A stretch of DNA of 20,592 nucleotides from an uncultured Bacilli bacterium (GCA_910586195.1 CAJUHO010000021.1:1-20592), one strand, 5' to 3'. Positions 1-8,222 are shown, counted from the stretch's first letter. The notes: generated from the sequence alone by a model not told the origin. Made by a program: numbers and translations.

Positions 1-186
1 GACTAATTTTATTTTTAATCATACTTTGTCATATTTTGTTTTTACTTATTTCTCATGACAATTAATTGACTAATTAATTTCTCTTCCTTCCTTTATAATT
101 CCTTATTATTCGACTATTTCTATTTTCCTACTTGATTATATGACTCTCACATTGTATACTTATCTTATAAGTATAATAAGGTATTC
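1..186. other. AT-rich intergenic stretch, no gene recognised
   Basis: No supportable coding sequence. It contains a 9-bp inverted repeat (155-163 with 167-175, 3-nt spacer) and two copies of AATTAATT near 60-80. A minus-strand ATG at 20-22 stays open to the left edge for only seven codons and lacks a ribosome binding site, so I do not call it. Confidence 0.5.
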
Positions 187-265
187 AAAAAAACTCATAA
201 AGTATTTTGCTTTATGAGTTTTAGTAATAAATAAAGCAATATAACCAAAATGAGTATATTGCTTT
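187..265 (-). terminator. tandem terminator hairpins after valS
   Basis: Two perfect stem-loops follow the valS stop on its own strand. The first pairs 233-243 with 255-265 (11 bp, 11-nt loop) and is followed by a weak T-rich stretch. The second pairs 190-202 with 210-222 (13 bp, 7-nt loop) and runs directly into seven T residues on the minus strand, the classical intrinsic terminator form. The second is probably the main terminator; the first may be an RNA-stabilising stem or a partial terminator. Confidence 0.8.
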
Positions 266-277
266 TATAGTGTTTTA

Positions 278-2815
278 TTATTGATTCATTTTTAATATAG
301 CAAGTTTTTCTTTTTCTTCCTCTAATTTTATACGATCTTGTTCCACAACATGACTTGGTGCCTTATTTACATAATTCTCATTCGCAAGTAATTTTTCTCT
401 TCTTTCAATACTTGCTTCTAACGTCTTAATCTCTTCTTGTATTGCAGTCTCATCCACCTTTTCTGTCTCAAAAAAGTAATTAAATTTCACATAAACAGAT
501 TGATAAGAGACTTTCTTCATATCTGGTAAATCCTGTTTTACTATTTTTTCTTCTACTACTTTTAATTGAGATAAATAAATAGGACATAAATCATTTTCAC
601 AATCGATACTAACAAATGATTCTTTCGTAATTTTATTTGTCGCTTTCAAATTTCTAATCGCAACGATATCATCTAATACATGGTTTAAAAGTTCCATCTT
701 ATCCATAAAAATTTCTGATTTTTGATAAACAGGGTAACTACTAATCATAATAGAATCACAACTCTTTATCGGAAGTGATTGATAAATTTCCTCTGTCACA
801 TAAGGCATAAATGGATGCAATAATTTTAAAATTGTCGTTAGTACATTTAATAAAACCTTTTTTGTAGTAGTATTCATATTGTTTTTCGTAAGCTCAATAT
901 ACCAATCGCAAAAGTCTTCCCAGACAAATTTATATAGATCTCCCCCCACATTATGAAAGTCATATTTATCCATATTTCGTATTACTTCTTCAACTACCAA
1001 ATTCTTTTTTGTTAAAATCCATTGGTCCGCTAAACTTAACTCATTAGCATCCCAAACACTTTCTGATAAGTCTCCAATATTCATTAATACAAAACGAGAG
1101 GCATTCCATAATTTGTTTATAAAGTTCCAAGATGATTTTACTTTCTCCTCATCATAGCGTAAATCCATACCAGGGGCAGAATTTGTCGTTAAAAAGTAAC
1201 GTAACGCATCAGCACCATAATTCTCAATTACATCCATAGGATCTACACCATTTCCCAAAGATTTGCTCATTTTTCTACCAATTTTATCTCGAATAAGACC
1301 ATGGATTAAGCAATCCTTAAAGGGTCTTTTTCCTGTAAACTCTAAACCTTGAAAAGTCATACGATTTACCCAAAATGGAATGATATCATATCCTGTTACT
1401 AATACATTATTAGGATAATATCTTTCAAATAGTTCTGTATTTTCTGGCCAACCTAATGTAGAAAATGGCCATAATGCACTAGAAAACCAAGTATCTAATA
1501 CATCACTATCCTGTACCCAACCAGCACCTGGACATTCTACTTGCACCTTCACTTCATCATCCTTGTACCAAGCAGGAATTCTATGTCCCCACCAAAGCTG
1601 TCTAGAAATACACCAATCATAAGTAATTTCCATCCAATGGTTCATTGTCTTCTCATATCTTGATGGGACAAAATTCACTTTAGTGTCTTTATTCTTTTGA
1701 TTTTCTAATACTTGATCTGCAAGGGGACGCATCTTTACAAACCATTGTTTTGATAAATATGGTTCCACAATAGCATCGCTTCGTTCACTATGTCCAACAG
1801 AATGTGTCATTTTCTCAATCTTAATTAATAAATCCTTCTCTTTTAGTTCTTCTACTAGCTTTTCACGGCACTCCTCTCGGCTCATTCCCTGATATTTTCC
1901 AGCAAACTCATTCATAGTTGCATCCTTATTCATTACAATTACCCGCTCCAAGTTATGACGAAGTCCTACTTCAAAATCATTCGGATCATGGGCTGGTGTG
2001 ATTTTTACAACACCCGTTCCAAATTCAGGATCTGCATGCTCATCACCAACAATGGGAATTAGTTTATCAACAATTGGCAAAATAACATTTTTTCCAATCA
2101 AATGCTTATATCTTGTATCTGTTGGATTAACCGCAACAGCAGTATCCCCAAACATAGTCTCAGGACGCGTTGTTGCAACTTCTAAGTAATTATCTTCTCC
2201 TTCAATATAATACTTTAGATGATAAAAAGCTCCCTCATCTTCTCTATAAATAACTTCTTCATTAGAAAGTGCTGTCATCTGTACAGGATCCCAGTTAATA
2301 ATTCTTTCCCCTCGATAAATTAGTCCCCTATTATAAAGGTCAATAAAGACATGATTTACTGCCTTATTTAATCCTTCATCCAATGTAAAACGTTCACGAG
2401 AATAATCTACAGAAAGTCCAAGCTTTGCCCACTGCGCATGTATATTATCAGCATATTCTTCCTTCCAACTCCATGCATGTTCTAGCCACTCATCCCTTTT
2501 AAGACTTCTTGGCATAATTCCCTGCTCTTTTAATCTCTTATCTACCTTTGCTTGTGTTGCAATTCCCGCATGATCCATACCTGGTAACCACAAACAATCA
2601 TAACCACTCATTCTTTTATAACGAATAATAATATCCTGAAGCGTTGTATCCCAAGCATGGCCTAAATGTAATTTCCCAGTGACGTTAGGAGGTGGAATTA
2701 CAATACAAAATGGCGTCTTACTATGATCGACTGGCGCCTTAAAGTATTCTTTCTCTTTCCAAATATTATAACGGTTTTCTTCTACTTTTTCATGAATATA
2801 TTTCTTCTCTAACAT
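278..2815 (-). CDS. valS: valyl-tRNA synthetase
   Basis: Cytoplasmic class Ia aminoacyl-tRNA synthetase that charges tRNA-Val with valine using ATP. The Rossmann catalytic core carries the HIGH signature as HLGH at residues 50-53 and KMSKS at 515-519. Between them lies the CP1 editing domain, with TTRPET at 215-220 and the GTGVV...HDPNDF block at about 266-281 that clears mischarged threonine. The anticodon-binding helical domain follows, and the last 65 or so residues form the charged coiled-coil tRNA-binding arm typical of ValRS. The length of 845 residues is slightly short of the usual 870-880 but complete. The ATG has a strong GGGAGGA site about 7 nt upstream. The gene is transcribed alone behind a T-box leader, so its expression should respond to uncharged tRNA-Val. 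Tandem hairpins end it. Confidence 0.98.
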   Translation of the reverse strand: MLEKKYIHEKVEENRYNIWKEKEYFKAPVDHSKTPFCIVIPPPNVTGKLHLGHAWDTTLQDIIIRYKRMSGYDCLWLPGMDHAGIATQAKVDKRLKEQGIMPRSLKRDEWLEHAWSWKEEYADNIHAQWAKLGLSVDYSRERFTLDEGLNKAVNHVFIDLYNRGLIYRGERIINWDPVQMTALSNEEVIYREDEGAFYHLKYYIEGEDNYLEVATTRPETMFGDTAVAVNPTDTRYKHLIGKNVILPIVDKLIPIVGDEHADPEFGTGVVKITPAHDPNDFEVGLRHNLERVIVMNKDATMNEFAGKYQGMSREECREKLVEELKEKDLLIKIEKMTHSVGHSERSDAIVEPYLSKQWFVKMRPLADQVLENQKNKDTKVNFVPSRYEKTMNHWMEITYDWCISRQLWWGHRIPAWYKDDEVKVQVECPGAGWVQDSDVLDTWFSSALWPFSTLGWPENTELFERYYPNNVLVTGYDIIPFWVNRMTFQGLEFTGKRPFKDCLIHGLIRDKIGRKMSKSLGNGVDPMDVIENYGADALRYFLTTNSAPGMDLRYDEEKVKSSWNFINKLWNASRFVLMNIGDLSESVWDANELSLADQWILTKKNLVVEEVIRNMDKYDFHNVGGDLYKFVWEDFCDWYIELTKNNMNTTTKKVLLNVLTTILKLLHPFMPYVTEEIYQSLPIKSCDSIMISSYPVYQKSEIFMDKMELLNHVLDDIVAIRNLKATNKITKESFVSIDCENDLCPIYLSQLKVVEEKIVKQDLPDMKKVSYQSVYVKFNYFFETEKVDETAIQEEIKTLEASIERREKLLANENYVNKAPSHVVEQDRIKLEEEKEKLAILKMNQ

Positions 2816-2845
2816 AATATTTCCTCCCTAATTCCGACTTTTCAT

Positions 2846-3069
2846 AAAAAAACGACTATTCGTATAAGGACGAATAATCGCGGTACCACCTTAATTGATA
2901 ATAAAAAATACTATCATCTCTTCTATAATAACGGATAGTCTCCGAAATAGCTTACTAATATTTCTGCTATTCTACTCCCTTGCTACCTTCAAAAAAGCAT
3001 TCTCGCTATTTTCACCAACCATAACGTCTCTTAAAAAATACTTTTTCTACTCCTCAAGTTCTCTGTATT
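2846..3069 (-). promoter_or_regulatory. T-box leader of valS (GUA specifier)
   Basis: Reading the minus strand from about 3069, a Stem I-like region has an AGTA motif (3048-3051) and a conserved-looking GGTTGGTGAAAA segment near 3020. On the 3' side is GAAG-GTA-GCA, whose GTA (2984-2986) fits a valine specifier codon read by tRNA-Val(UAC). The near-invariant T-box sequence AAGGTGGTACCGCG lies at 2879-2894. It is followed at once by an 11-bp stem (2853-2863 with 2870-2880, one G-U pair) and seven T residues (2846-2852), the terminator that uncharged tRNA would disrupt. This fits the established T-box mechanism; the specifier choice is my reading of the stem and is slightly less certain than the element itself. 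Confidence 0.95.
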
Positions 3070-3075
3070 TATTTC

Positions 3076-3104
3076 ATTATAACAAATAACGAACCATTTG
3101 TTAA
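3076..3104 (-). promoter_or_regulatory. valS promoter
   Basis: TTAACA (-35, 3099-3104) and TATAAT (-10, 3076-3081) with exactly 17 bp between them on the minus strand. Transcription should start near 3069, giving a leader of about 250 nt that contains the whole T-box. Confidence 0.85.
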
Positions 3105-3131
3105 CTTTTTTATGAAATTCTCACCTTTAAA

Positions 3132-3716
3132 TTATGAATGATATAAATTATTTTCTTTAATATAATTTAGTATATCATCATCTAACTTGTCTTTTAATAA
3201 ATGAACTTTATCTTCTCTAACCCATTTTCTTATTTCGGTAGATGAAATACTGTCTTCATCAATTTCGCCAATAATAATATGATTTTTATATTTCCTATAC
3301 TTTTCTATAATCTTATCTGTTTTATCATGATTCCTAGTAATGGCTAATACTTTATATTGTTTTAAAATTTTCTCATATAAATCCCAAGTATATAACTCCT
3401 CTAAATTATCACTACCACAAATAAAGTAAATTTCATCATTTGGATATTTATTCTTAAAATAATCTAAAGTTTGAAAAGTTACTTTTCCACCAGTTGTTTC
3501 GAATCGAGATACTCGTAAGTAAGGGATACCTTTTATTAAATACTTAAGCATTTGATAGCGATTTTCTACATCAATTAATCCTTGTTTTTCATAATCATTT
3601 CCTACAGGTACAAAAATCACTTTATCTAAATATCCATGTTCTACTAGTTTCATTGCAATTTTTTTATGCATATTATGCGGTGGATTAAAACAACCTCCAA
3701 ATATTCCTATTTTCAT
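3132..3716 (-). CDS. nadD: nicotinate-nucleotide adenylyltransferase
   Basis: Transfers AMP from ATP to nicotinate mononucleotide, giving deamido-NAD in NAD biosynthesis; cytoplasmic. The N-terminal nucleotidyltransferase signature GIFGGCFNPPHNMH (residues 4-17) carries the paired histidines H14 and H17 that bind ATP phosphates. GSDN at 101-104 with W111 and the C-terminal ISSTEIR at 157-163 complete the NadD pattern. The 194 residues match the family's usual size. The start has a GGTGAT site 6 nt upstream. It lies 68 bp after the sigma-like gene on the same strand with no terminator between, so the two probably share the promoter at 5165-5193. In many Bacillota nadD is directly followed by yqeK; here yqeK is about 7 kb away in another operon. 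Confidence 0.93.
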   Translation of the reverse strand: MKIGIFGGCFNPPHNMHKKIAMKLVEHGYLDKVIFVPVGNDYEKQGLIDVENRYQMLKYLIKGIPYLRVSRFETTGGKVTFQTLDYFKNKYPNDEIYFICGSDNLEELYTWDLYEKILKQYKVLAITRNHDKTDKIIEKYRKYKNHIIIGEIDEDSISSTEIRKWVREDKVHLLKDKLDDDILNYIKENNLYHS

Positions 3717-3784
3717 CTTCTAATCACCCAATAATGTTAGTATTTCCATTTTTCCTAAAATAATTTTAATTAATATTAAATAAA

Positions 3785-5119
3785 TTATAAATAGTCTTTT
3801 AATTTTTTTACATATGTAGGAGTACGAAACTTATCAAGTACTATCTCTTTCTTCTGACTTATTCGTTGTATCGTGATATTATCAAATTCACCGCATTCCT
3901 TAAACATTTTAGTTGTTCCATCAAAACCATAAAATCCTCTTATCATTTCTTTTTGCGTATCTGAACAAGTCTCTAATACTTCATCTATAATAGATGAAAG
4001 GGTTGAAATAGACGCCTCCTGTTCTAAAGTGTAGTCATCCACTAATTCCATCTCATCTAACTCATCAAAGTTTTCAGGGAATTTTACGGCTAATATTGCT
4101 TTTAACAAATTAACAGAATCATCTTCTGTATTTTCGAAAGTCTTTATGACTTCCTTTTCTATATCGTCTACAAAAGGATCCTCATCTAAAAGATTACTTC
4201 TAACATTTATATATTTATAATACAAGTTTTTATGAAACTTAAATCCCTCCTGAGAGGGCAGTTTTTTAAATAAAATACTTTTTATACATTTGTTAGCATA
4301 GTGCGAAAACTTGACTTTACGATTAACGTCAAAAGAATCAACAGCTCGTATTAGCGCCTCCCAACAGTAGCTTTCTACCTCCTCTTTTGGTATTAAACTA
4401 ATTCTACTATAACTCGTTGCTACTCTATCGACTAAAAATCTATTCATCAAAATTAATTTTTCTCTTAATTCTAAATCTTTTGTAAGTTGATATTCTCTTA
4501 ACAAATTAGGAATTTCTTCACTATTCACCGCTTCTACTCCACTATTAGAGCGAATTTTATTCAAGCACTGTACATAATTAGGAAATTCACCTGTAAAACT
4601 ACTGTTTTCTCCTGCTACCTTAACTCCTTGAGAATCCAAATAGGAAAAAACGTGCTTTATTTCTAATTCATTAAGTCCCAAGTCAATTAAATGAAATAAG
4701 GAAATGTAGGGAGTCCTTTCTTCCTGCCATTTATCAAACCTATATCGAATGTATTGGGGAATAAACGTCTCTTCTAAAAATAAGTCTAATTCTGAATAGT
4801 CTTCTAAAATCACATTCCCAGCAAAATCGTACTCTAAAGTTGCAAACTTAGGTAGTTCAAGAGATTCAATACCCAAAGCTTGTTTTTCACCATACTCATA
4901 AAAGCTTACTGGAATATGTCTACTATATGTTGCGAATCGTTTCTTAGGTAGTAATAAAATATCACATTCTCTCATTAATTGTTCTAGCCTTTCTTTCCTC
5001 TCTTCCTGCAAATGCAATTCATTAAAATCTTCTAATGCAACATACCTTTTTCCTGTTTTAGTATCAATCCTTATTAATTCAAAAATTTCAGTATCGTTTA
5101 TACTTTCTACCTTTTCCAC
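3785..5119 (-). CDS. divergent sigma-70-like protein
   Basis: Probable RNA polymerase sigma-factor relative of 444 residues. Residues about 218-283 (REKLILMNRFLV...EALIRAVDSFD...KFSHYA) align by eye to sigma region 2, which binds the core enzyme and the -10 element. Residues about 374-437, with TLSSIIDEV, a YGFDG segment, the RISQKKE helix and a KKLKDYL end, resemble region 4, the -35 reader. Residues about 147-171, ending in YLDSQGVKVAGE, resemble the end of sigma region 1.1. The roughly 135 residues before that match nothing I recognise. The usual WWIRQAI after FSTYA is replaced by NKCIKSIL, so the tryptophans used in promoter melting are absent. The start is GTG, with AAGGAAAG about 12 nt upstream; no in-frame ATG lies nearby. 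Role unknown: alternative sigma factor, or an adaptor that lost promoter recognition. Confidence 0.65.
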   Translation of the reverse strand: MEKVESINDTEIFELIRIDTKTGKRYVALEDFNELHLQEERKERLEQLMRECDILLLPKKRFATYSRHIPVSFYEYGEKQALGIESLELPKFATLEYDFAGNVILEDYSELDLFLEETFIPQYIRYRFDKWQEERTPYISLFHLIDLGLNELEIKHVFSYLDSQGVKVAGENSSFTGEFPNYVQCLNKIRSNSGVEAVNSEEIPNLLREYQLTKDLELREKLILMNRFLVDRVATSYSRISLIPKEEVESYCWEALIRAVDSFDVNRKVKFSHYANKCIKSILFKKLPSQEGFKFHKNLYYKYINVRSNLLDEDPFVDDIEKEVIKTFENTEDDSVNLLKAILAVKFPENFDELDEMELVDDYTLEQEASISTLSSIIDEVLETCSDTQKEMIRGFYGFDGTTKMFKECGEFDNITIQRISQKKEIVLDKFRTPTYVKKLKDYL

Positions 5120-5164
5120 AAAATCAACTCTTTCCTTTTGTCTACCTCATTCAAAATATCGTAT

Positions 5165-5193
5165 ATTATAACAAAATTGGATAGAATCGTCAA
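5165..5193 (-). promoter_or_regulatory. promoter of sigma-like gene and nadD
   Basis: TTGACG (5188-5193) and TATAAT (5165-5170) separated by 17 bp on the minus strand, 45 bp before the GTG start. This is a near-consensus housekeeping promoter, suggesting constitutive rather than self-dependent transcription. Confidence 0.85.
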
Positions 5194-5272
5194 ATAATCA
5201 TGATTTATTCATAATAAAATTACATCATGAAACTTAAATGAATTATACTTCATTTTTATTAATATATATATT

Positions 5273-5911
5273 TTACTCTATTTTCTTAATTGGATGTCTT
5301 ATAACTGTCTTTAATTTACTTACATCACATTTTCTTGGATCACTTAAATATATTTCGTGATGTAGTCTTGTATCAGTTATATCTATTTCATAGCCATTTT
5401 CTTTTGCAAAATCGTGCATTAAACCAACTGTTATCGGCTCATCATCATAAGAACCCAAGTGCATACATTGGACACATATACCCTCATCATAAGTAAAAAA
5501 CTCTAGCTTTGAGAAATCTTCCTTTTTCTTTTTAGTTGCCTCTTCTATAGCCCAATCAAAATCCTCTTTTGTTACAAAGTCTGGTAATCTAATAACAGAT
5601 ATAAAGTGCAGTGCATCTTTATTATTATAATCAATACTTCCATTCATACCATCTTGCCACCAAAAACCTTCAAGTGGTGGAACGACATATTCAAAAAAAC
5701 CATCTATTTTATGGGTTCCTTTATAACTCATTTTTATTGTATATGCAACCCCATATAATAAACCTATTGCATTTTTATAATCTCCATTTTCCTCATTTGG
5801 ATTTCCTACTCCTTTTATTGCAATATAATTCATCTTAGGTATTTCTATAATACTTGGTTTGTTTTTTGGCATATAAAACTCTTTATATTCCTTCTTAAAA
5901 TCAAAAGCCAT
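5273..5911 (-). CDS. GyrI-like small-molecule-binding protein
   Basis: Stand-alone GyrI-like/effector-binding domain protein (COG4832-like) of 212 residues, with no DNA-binding domain. Recognisable blocks are EIPKMNYIAIKGVGNPNE near the N terminus, the aromatic patch PPLEGFWWQDG in the middle and the C-terminal LHHEIYLSDPRK. Members bind hydrophobic or cationic small molecules and some hydrolyse cyclopropanoid toxins; the ligand here cannot be told. I chose the ATG at 5909-5911 because AGGAG (5921-5925) directly abuts the earlier ATG at 5918-5920, leaving it no spacer, whereas the chosen one lies 9 nt away. It is flanked by short repeats of ATGAAACTTAAA (5227 and 6098). It appears monocistronic; I see no clear promoter upstream. 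Confidence 0.8.
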   Translation of the reverse strand: MAFDFKKEYKEFYMPKNKPSIIEIPKMNYIAIKGVGNPNEENGDYKNAIGLLYGVAYTIKMSYKGTHKIDGFFEYVVPPLEGFWWQDGMNGSIDYNNKDALHFISVIRLPDFVTKEDFDWAIEEATKKKKEDFSKLEFFTYDEGICVQCMHLGSYDDEPITVGLMHDFAKENGYEIDITDTRLHHEIYLSDPRKCDVSKLKTVIRHPIKKIE

Positions 5912-5950
5912 GATTAACATCTCCTATTTTTCAACAAACTACCATTTGTA

Positions 5951-5983
5951 CATAACAAGGTGCGTAAGTTAAGCCTCAATGGA
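5951..5983 (+). repeat. imperfect direct repeat, left copy
   Basis: CATA, AGG, CGTAAGTT, seven unmatched bases, then AATGGA. The same blocks in the same order occur at 7992-8022, where AATGGA runs into the 3' end of tRNA-Gly. The pair brackets the heparinase gene. The similarity is imperfect and could be chance. Confidence 0.35.
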
Positions 5984-6087
5984 ATGATTCACATACAAGT
6001 TACAAACTTTATTCTCTTTCTAAAAATATGATATATGAATTATTATTAAATTTCAATGGAAACATATGAAAAAAAACATAAATATTA

Positions 6088-6093
6088 TATAAT
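6088..6093 (+). promoter_or_regulatory. possible -10 box for heparinase gene
   Basis: TATAAT lies 73 bp before the ATG. No convincing -35 hexamer stands 16-18 bp upstream, so the assignment is weak in such AT-rich DNA. Confidence 0.35.
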
Positions 6094-6165
6094 TATTATG
6101 AAACTTAAACGAAACAAAGTGAAAATAATGGAGTAAATATTTTTAAATAGAGAAAGGATATACTA

Positions 6166-7833
6166 ATGAAATTTTATGACGATTATAAAATGCAAAGTGG
6201 ATGGATACATGATTATTATTGTGATACAGATGGTGCTGAATTAATTTTTGATATAAAAAATCCCTATTTTTTTGAATGTCCTATATGTAAAAAAAAATAC
6301 ACTGATATAAAAAGAAAAAGAGCTTGGGTTACAAAATATAGATATGATATTTTTAATAAAATAGAAAGTTATTCAGAGTTATATTTAAAGGAAGGAAATA
6401 ATGAATGTTTAGAATACATTATAAATGCTCTTGGATATTATACAAAATATTATGATAAATTTCCTATACATAATAAAGATGGAGAAATATTTAATAATTA
6501 TATAAATAAATCTAATAGATGTGGAAAGATAACATCTCAAGGTTTGAATGAGGCTGATATGACAATACAATTTGTTAACTGCATTAGTAATCTAAATAAC
6601 TATCTTCCAGAAAAATTAAAGTATGATGTTTTCAATACATTATTTATTAGTATATTTGAATTACTTAAGTCACAAGTTAATAAAATTCATAATATACAGT
6701 GTTATGAAATATGTGCTATAGGAATGATGGGAATAGTTTCAAATAATAAAAAAATGATAGATTTTGCTTTAAATTCAGAATTTTCATTTTATAAACAATT
6801 AGAATTAGGTACTACAAAGGATGGCTTTTGGTATGAAGGTTCATTCCATTATCATTTGTATGTCTTAAAACCCATATTACAATTTTTATATATAGCAAAA
6901 AAACATAAATATAAAATTTCAGTTAAAGCATATGAAAAAGCAAAAAAAATGTTAATCCAAGCCTTTTTATGTAGTTTCAGTGATTGTTCTTTGCCAAGTC
7001 CAAATGATGGATGGCCAAATAAAACTTTAAATGATTATATGATAAATTATAAAATCGGTAACTATATATTTAATGGCGATTTTAATATTATTATTGATAT
7101 GATTACTCAAAATAAAAATATGAATCCTACCATTCATTTGGCAGATACAGGATTTTCGATTTTAAAAAATGAATTTTGGAATATATTTATTAAATATAAA
7201 GATAATAACATAAATCATTCACACCCAGATAAATTGAATATTGAAATAAAAGTCAATAATAATTTTTTAACACATGATTTATCTACATCTGGTTATGGTA
7301 GTAATATAAATTCATCCTTTTATAAAAAAACATATGCTCATAACACAATAGTTATTGATGGTGCAGATCAAAATTTAGATTGTTGTAATAAATTAATAAA
7401 ATACAGTGATAATGAGATTAGTGTAAAAGCGTTAAATACATATCCAAATGTATCGATATTAAGAAATATAAAAATAGACAGTAACAAATTATATGACGAG
7501 CTTTTAATAGAAATGAAAGAAAATAAAAAAGTTGATTATTTTTTTCATGTTGATGCTAAGCTATTAACCTCGATTAAAAGTGTAAATATTGATATGTTTA
7601 AAGAGTATCCCTATTTAAAAAATATTCAAAAAATTCAATCAAATAATAACTTTATTATTTTAGAATGGGAGTTAGGCAATAATAGATTAATTAGCAAAAT
7701 GGATATTACAGATAAAGATTTATACATTTGTAAGTCACCAAATAATCCAAAATATAGAGAAAGAACCACTATTATGATACGTGCCAATTACAAAGATAGT
7801 ATATCATTTAGTTCATTTTGGAACATTCAATAA
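6166..7833 (+). CDS. heparinase II/III family polysaccharide lyase
   Basis: Predicted lyase or hydrolase cleaving uronic-acid-containing polysaccharides or oligosaccharides. The N terminus resembles a zinc-ribbon-like block (GWIHDYYC at 12-19, CPIC at 38-41), followed by AWV at 53-55. The helical toroid contains HNIQCYE (175-181) and the FWYEGSFHYHLY segment (221-232), whose Tyr and His match catalytic positions of the family. The C-terminal beta-sandwich carries the hallmark HSHPDKL (351-357) and YAHNTIVIDGADQ (390-402). There is no signal peptide, so it probably acts on imported oligosaccharides inside the cell. The 555 residues are near full length. The ATG has AGAAAGGA 7 nt upstream. The gene is alone, opposite in strand to its neighbours and visibly poorer in G and C, with no sugar transporter beside it; this suggests acquisition by transfer. 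Confidence 0.85.
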   Translation: MKFYDDYKMQSGWIHDYYCDTDGAELIFDIKNPYFFECPICKKKYTDIKRKRAWVTKYRYDIFNKIESYSELYLKEGNNECLEYIINALGYYTKYYDKFPIHNKDGEIFNNYINKSNRCGKITSQGLNEADMTIQFVNCISNLNNYLPEKLKYDVFNTLFISIFELLKSQVNKIHNIQCYEICAIGMMGIVSNNKKMIDFALNSEFSFYKQLELGTTKDGFWYEGSFHYHLYVLKPILQFLYIAKKHKYKISVKAYEKAKKMLIQAFLCSFSDCSLPSPNDGWPNKTLNDYMINYKIGNYIFNGDFNIIIDMITQNKNMNPTIHLADTGFSILKNEFWNIFIKYKDNNINHSHPDKLNIEIKVNNNFLTHDLSTSGYGSNINSSFYKKTYAHNTIVIDGADQNLDCCNKLIKYSDNEISVKALNTYPNVSILRNIKIDSNKLYDELLIEMKENKKVDYFFHVDAKLLTSIKSVNIDMFKEYPYLKNIQKIQSNNNFIILEWELGNNRLISKMDITDKDLYICKSPNNPKYRERTTIMIRANYKDSISFSSFWNIQ

Positions 7834-7970
7834 AGTGTATAAAAAGAAAACATGCAGGAGTAGGTTTGCAGTGCTGACTAGGACACAATAATTAATATGT
7901 CTCACATATCTTTAAGATAAATTTAAATGACTGCTTGTTTTATAGTTATATTTTTTCGATTAGTTTTATA

Positions 7971-8009
7971 TAAAATAAAAACTCACGACACCATATAGGC
8001 TCGTAAGTT
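7971..8009 (-). terminator. terminator of tRNA-Gly
   Basis: On the minus strand a 9-bp stem (8001-8009 with 7980-7988, one U-G pair, 12-nt loop) is followed by a T-rich run with five consecutive Ts, about 10 bp after the tRNA 3' end. Confidence 0.75.
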
Positions 8010-8022
8010 GTTTTCAAATGGA
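7992..8022 (+). repeat. imperfect direct repeat, right copy
   Basis: Counterpart of 5951-5983: CATA, AGG, CGTAAGTT, seven unmatched bases, AATGGA. It overlaps the tRNA-Gly terminator arm and the CCA end of the tRNA, so a copy left at 5951 could be an insertion scar. The evidence is limited to these short blocks. Confidence 0.35.
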
Positions 8023-8093
8023 GCGGACGAGGGAAATCGAATCCCCATCACAGCCTTGGCAAGGCCGTATTCTAACCATTAAACTACATCCGC
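8019..8093 (-). tRNA. tRNA-Gly(GCC)
   Basis: The minus strand folds into a full cloverleaf. The acceptor GCGGATG pairs with CGTCCGC (one U-G), the anticodon loop is TTGCCAA with anticodon GCC (8058-8060), and the T loop reads TTCGATT. U is the discriminator and CCA is encoded (8019-8021). It has its own terminator and an extended -10 box. Confidence 0.96.
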
Positions 8094-8101
8094 ATGAGTA
8101 G

Positions 8102-8107
8102 ATTATA
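8102..8107 (-). promoter_or_regulatory. -10 box of tRNA-Gly
   Basis: TATAAT preceded by TGA (an extended -10) on the minus strand, 8 bp before the tRNA 5' end. The -35 region is poor (TTTGTT at 17 bp), as is common when the -10 is extended. Confidence 0.6.
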
Positions 8108-8222
8108 TCATATTTTTATTAAAAAACAAACTTTTTATTATAAAAAATTATGTACTGCTTGTTTTAACTATCTAAATACAATACTCTTTTTATAAGAAAT
8201 ACAAACCTATCAATCAAGAAAG

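Noticed and set aside
1..22. Minus-strand frame MIKNKIS running off the left edge
   Set aside because: Seven codons only, no ribosome binding site and no recognisable sequence.
2895..3089. A 64-codon plus-strand frame upstream of valS
   Set aside because: It lies wholly over the valS T-box leader, whose conserved RNA motifs explain the sequence; no ribosome binding site.
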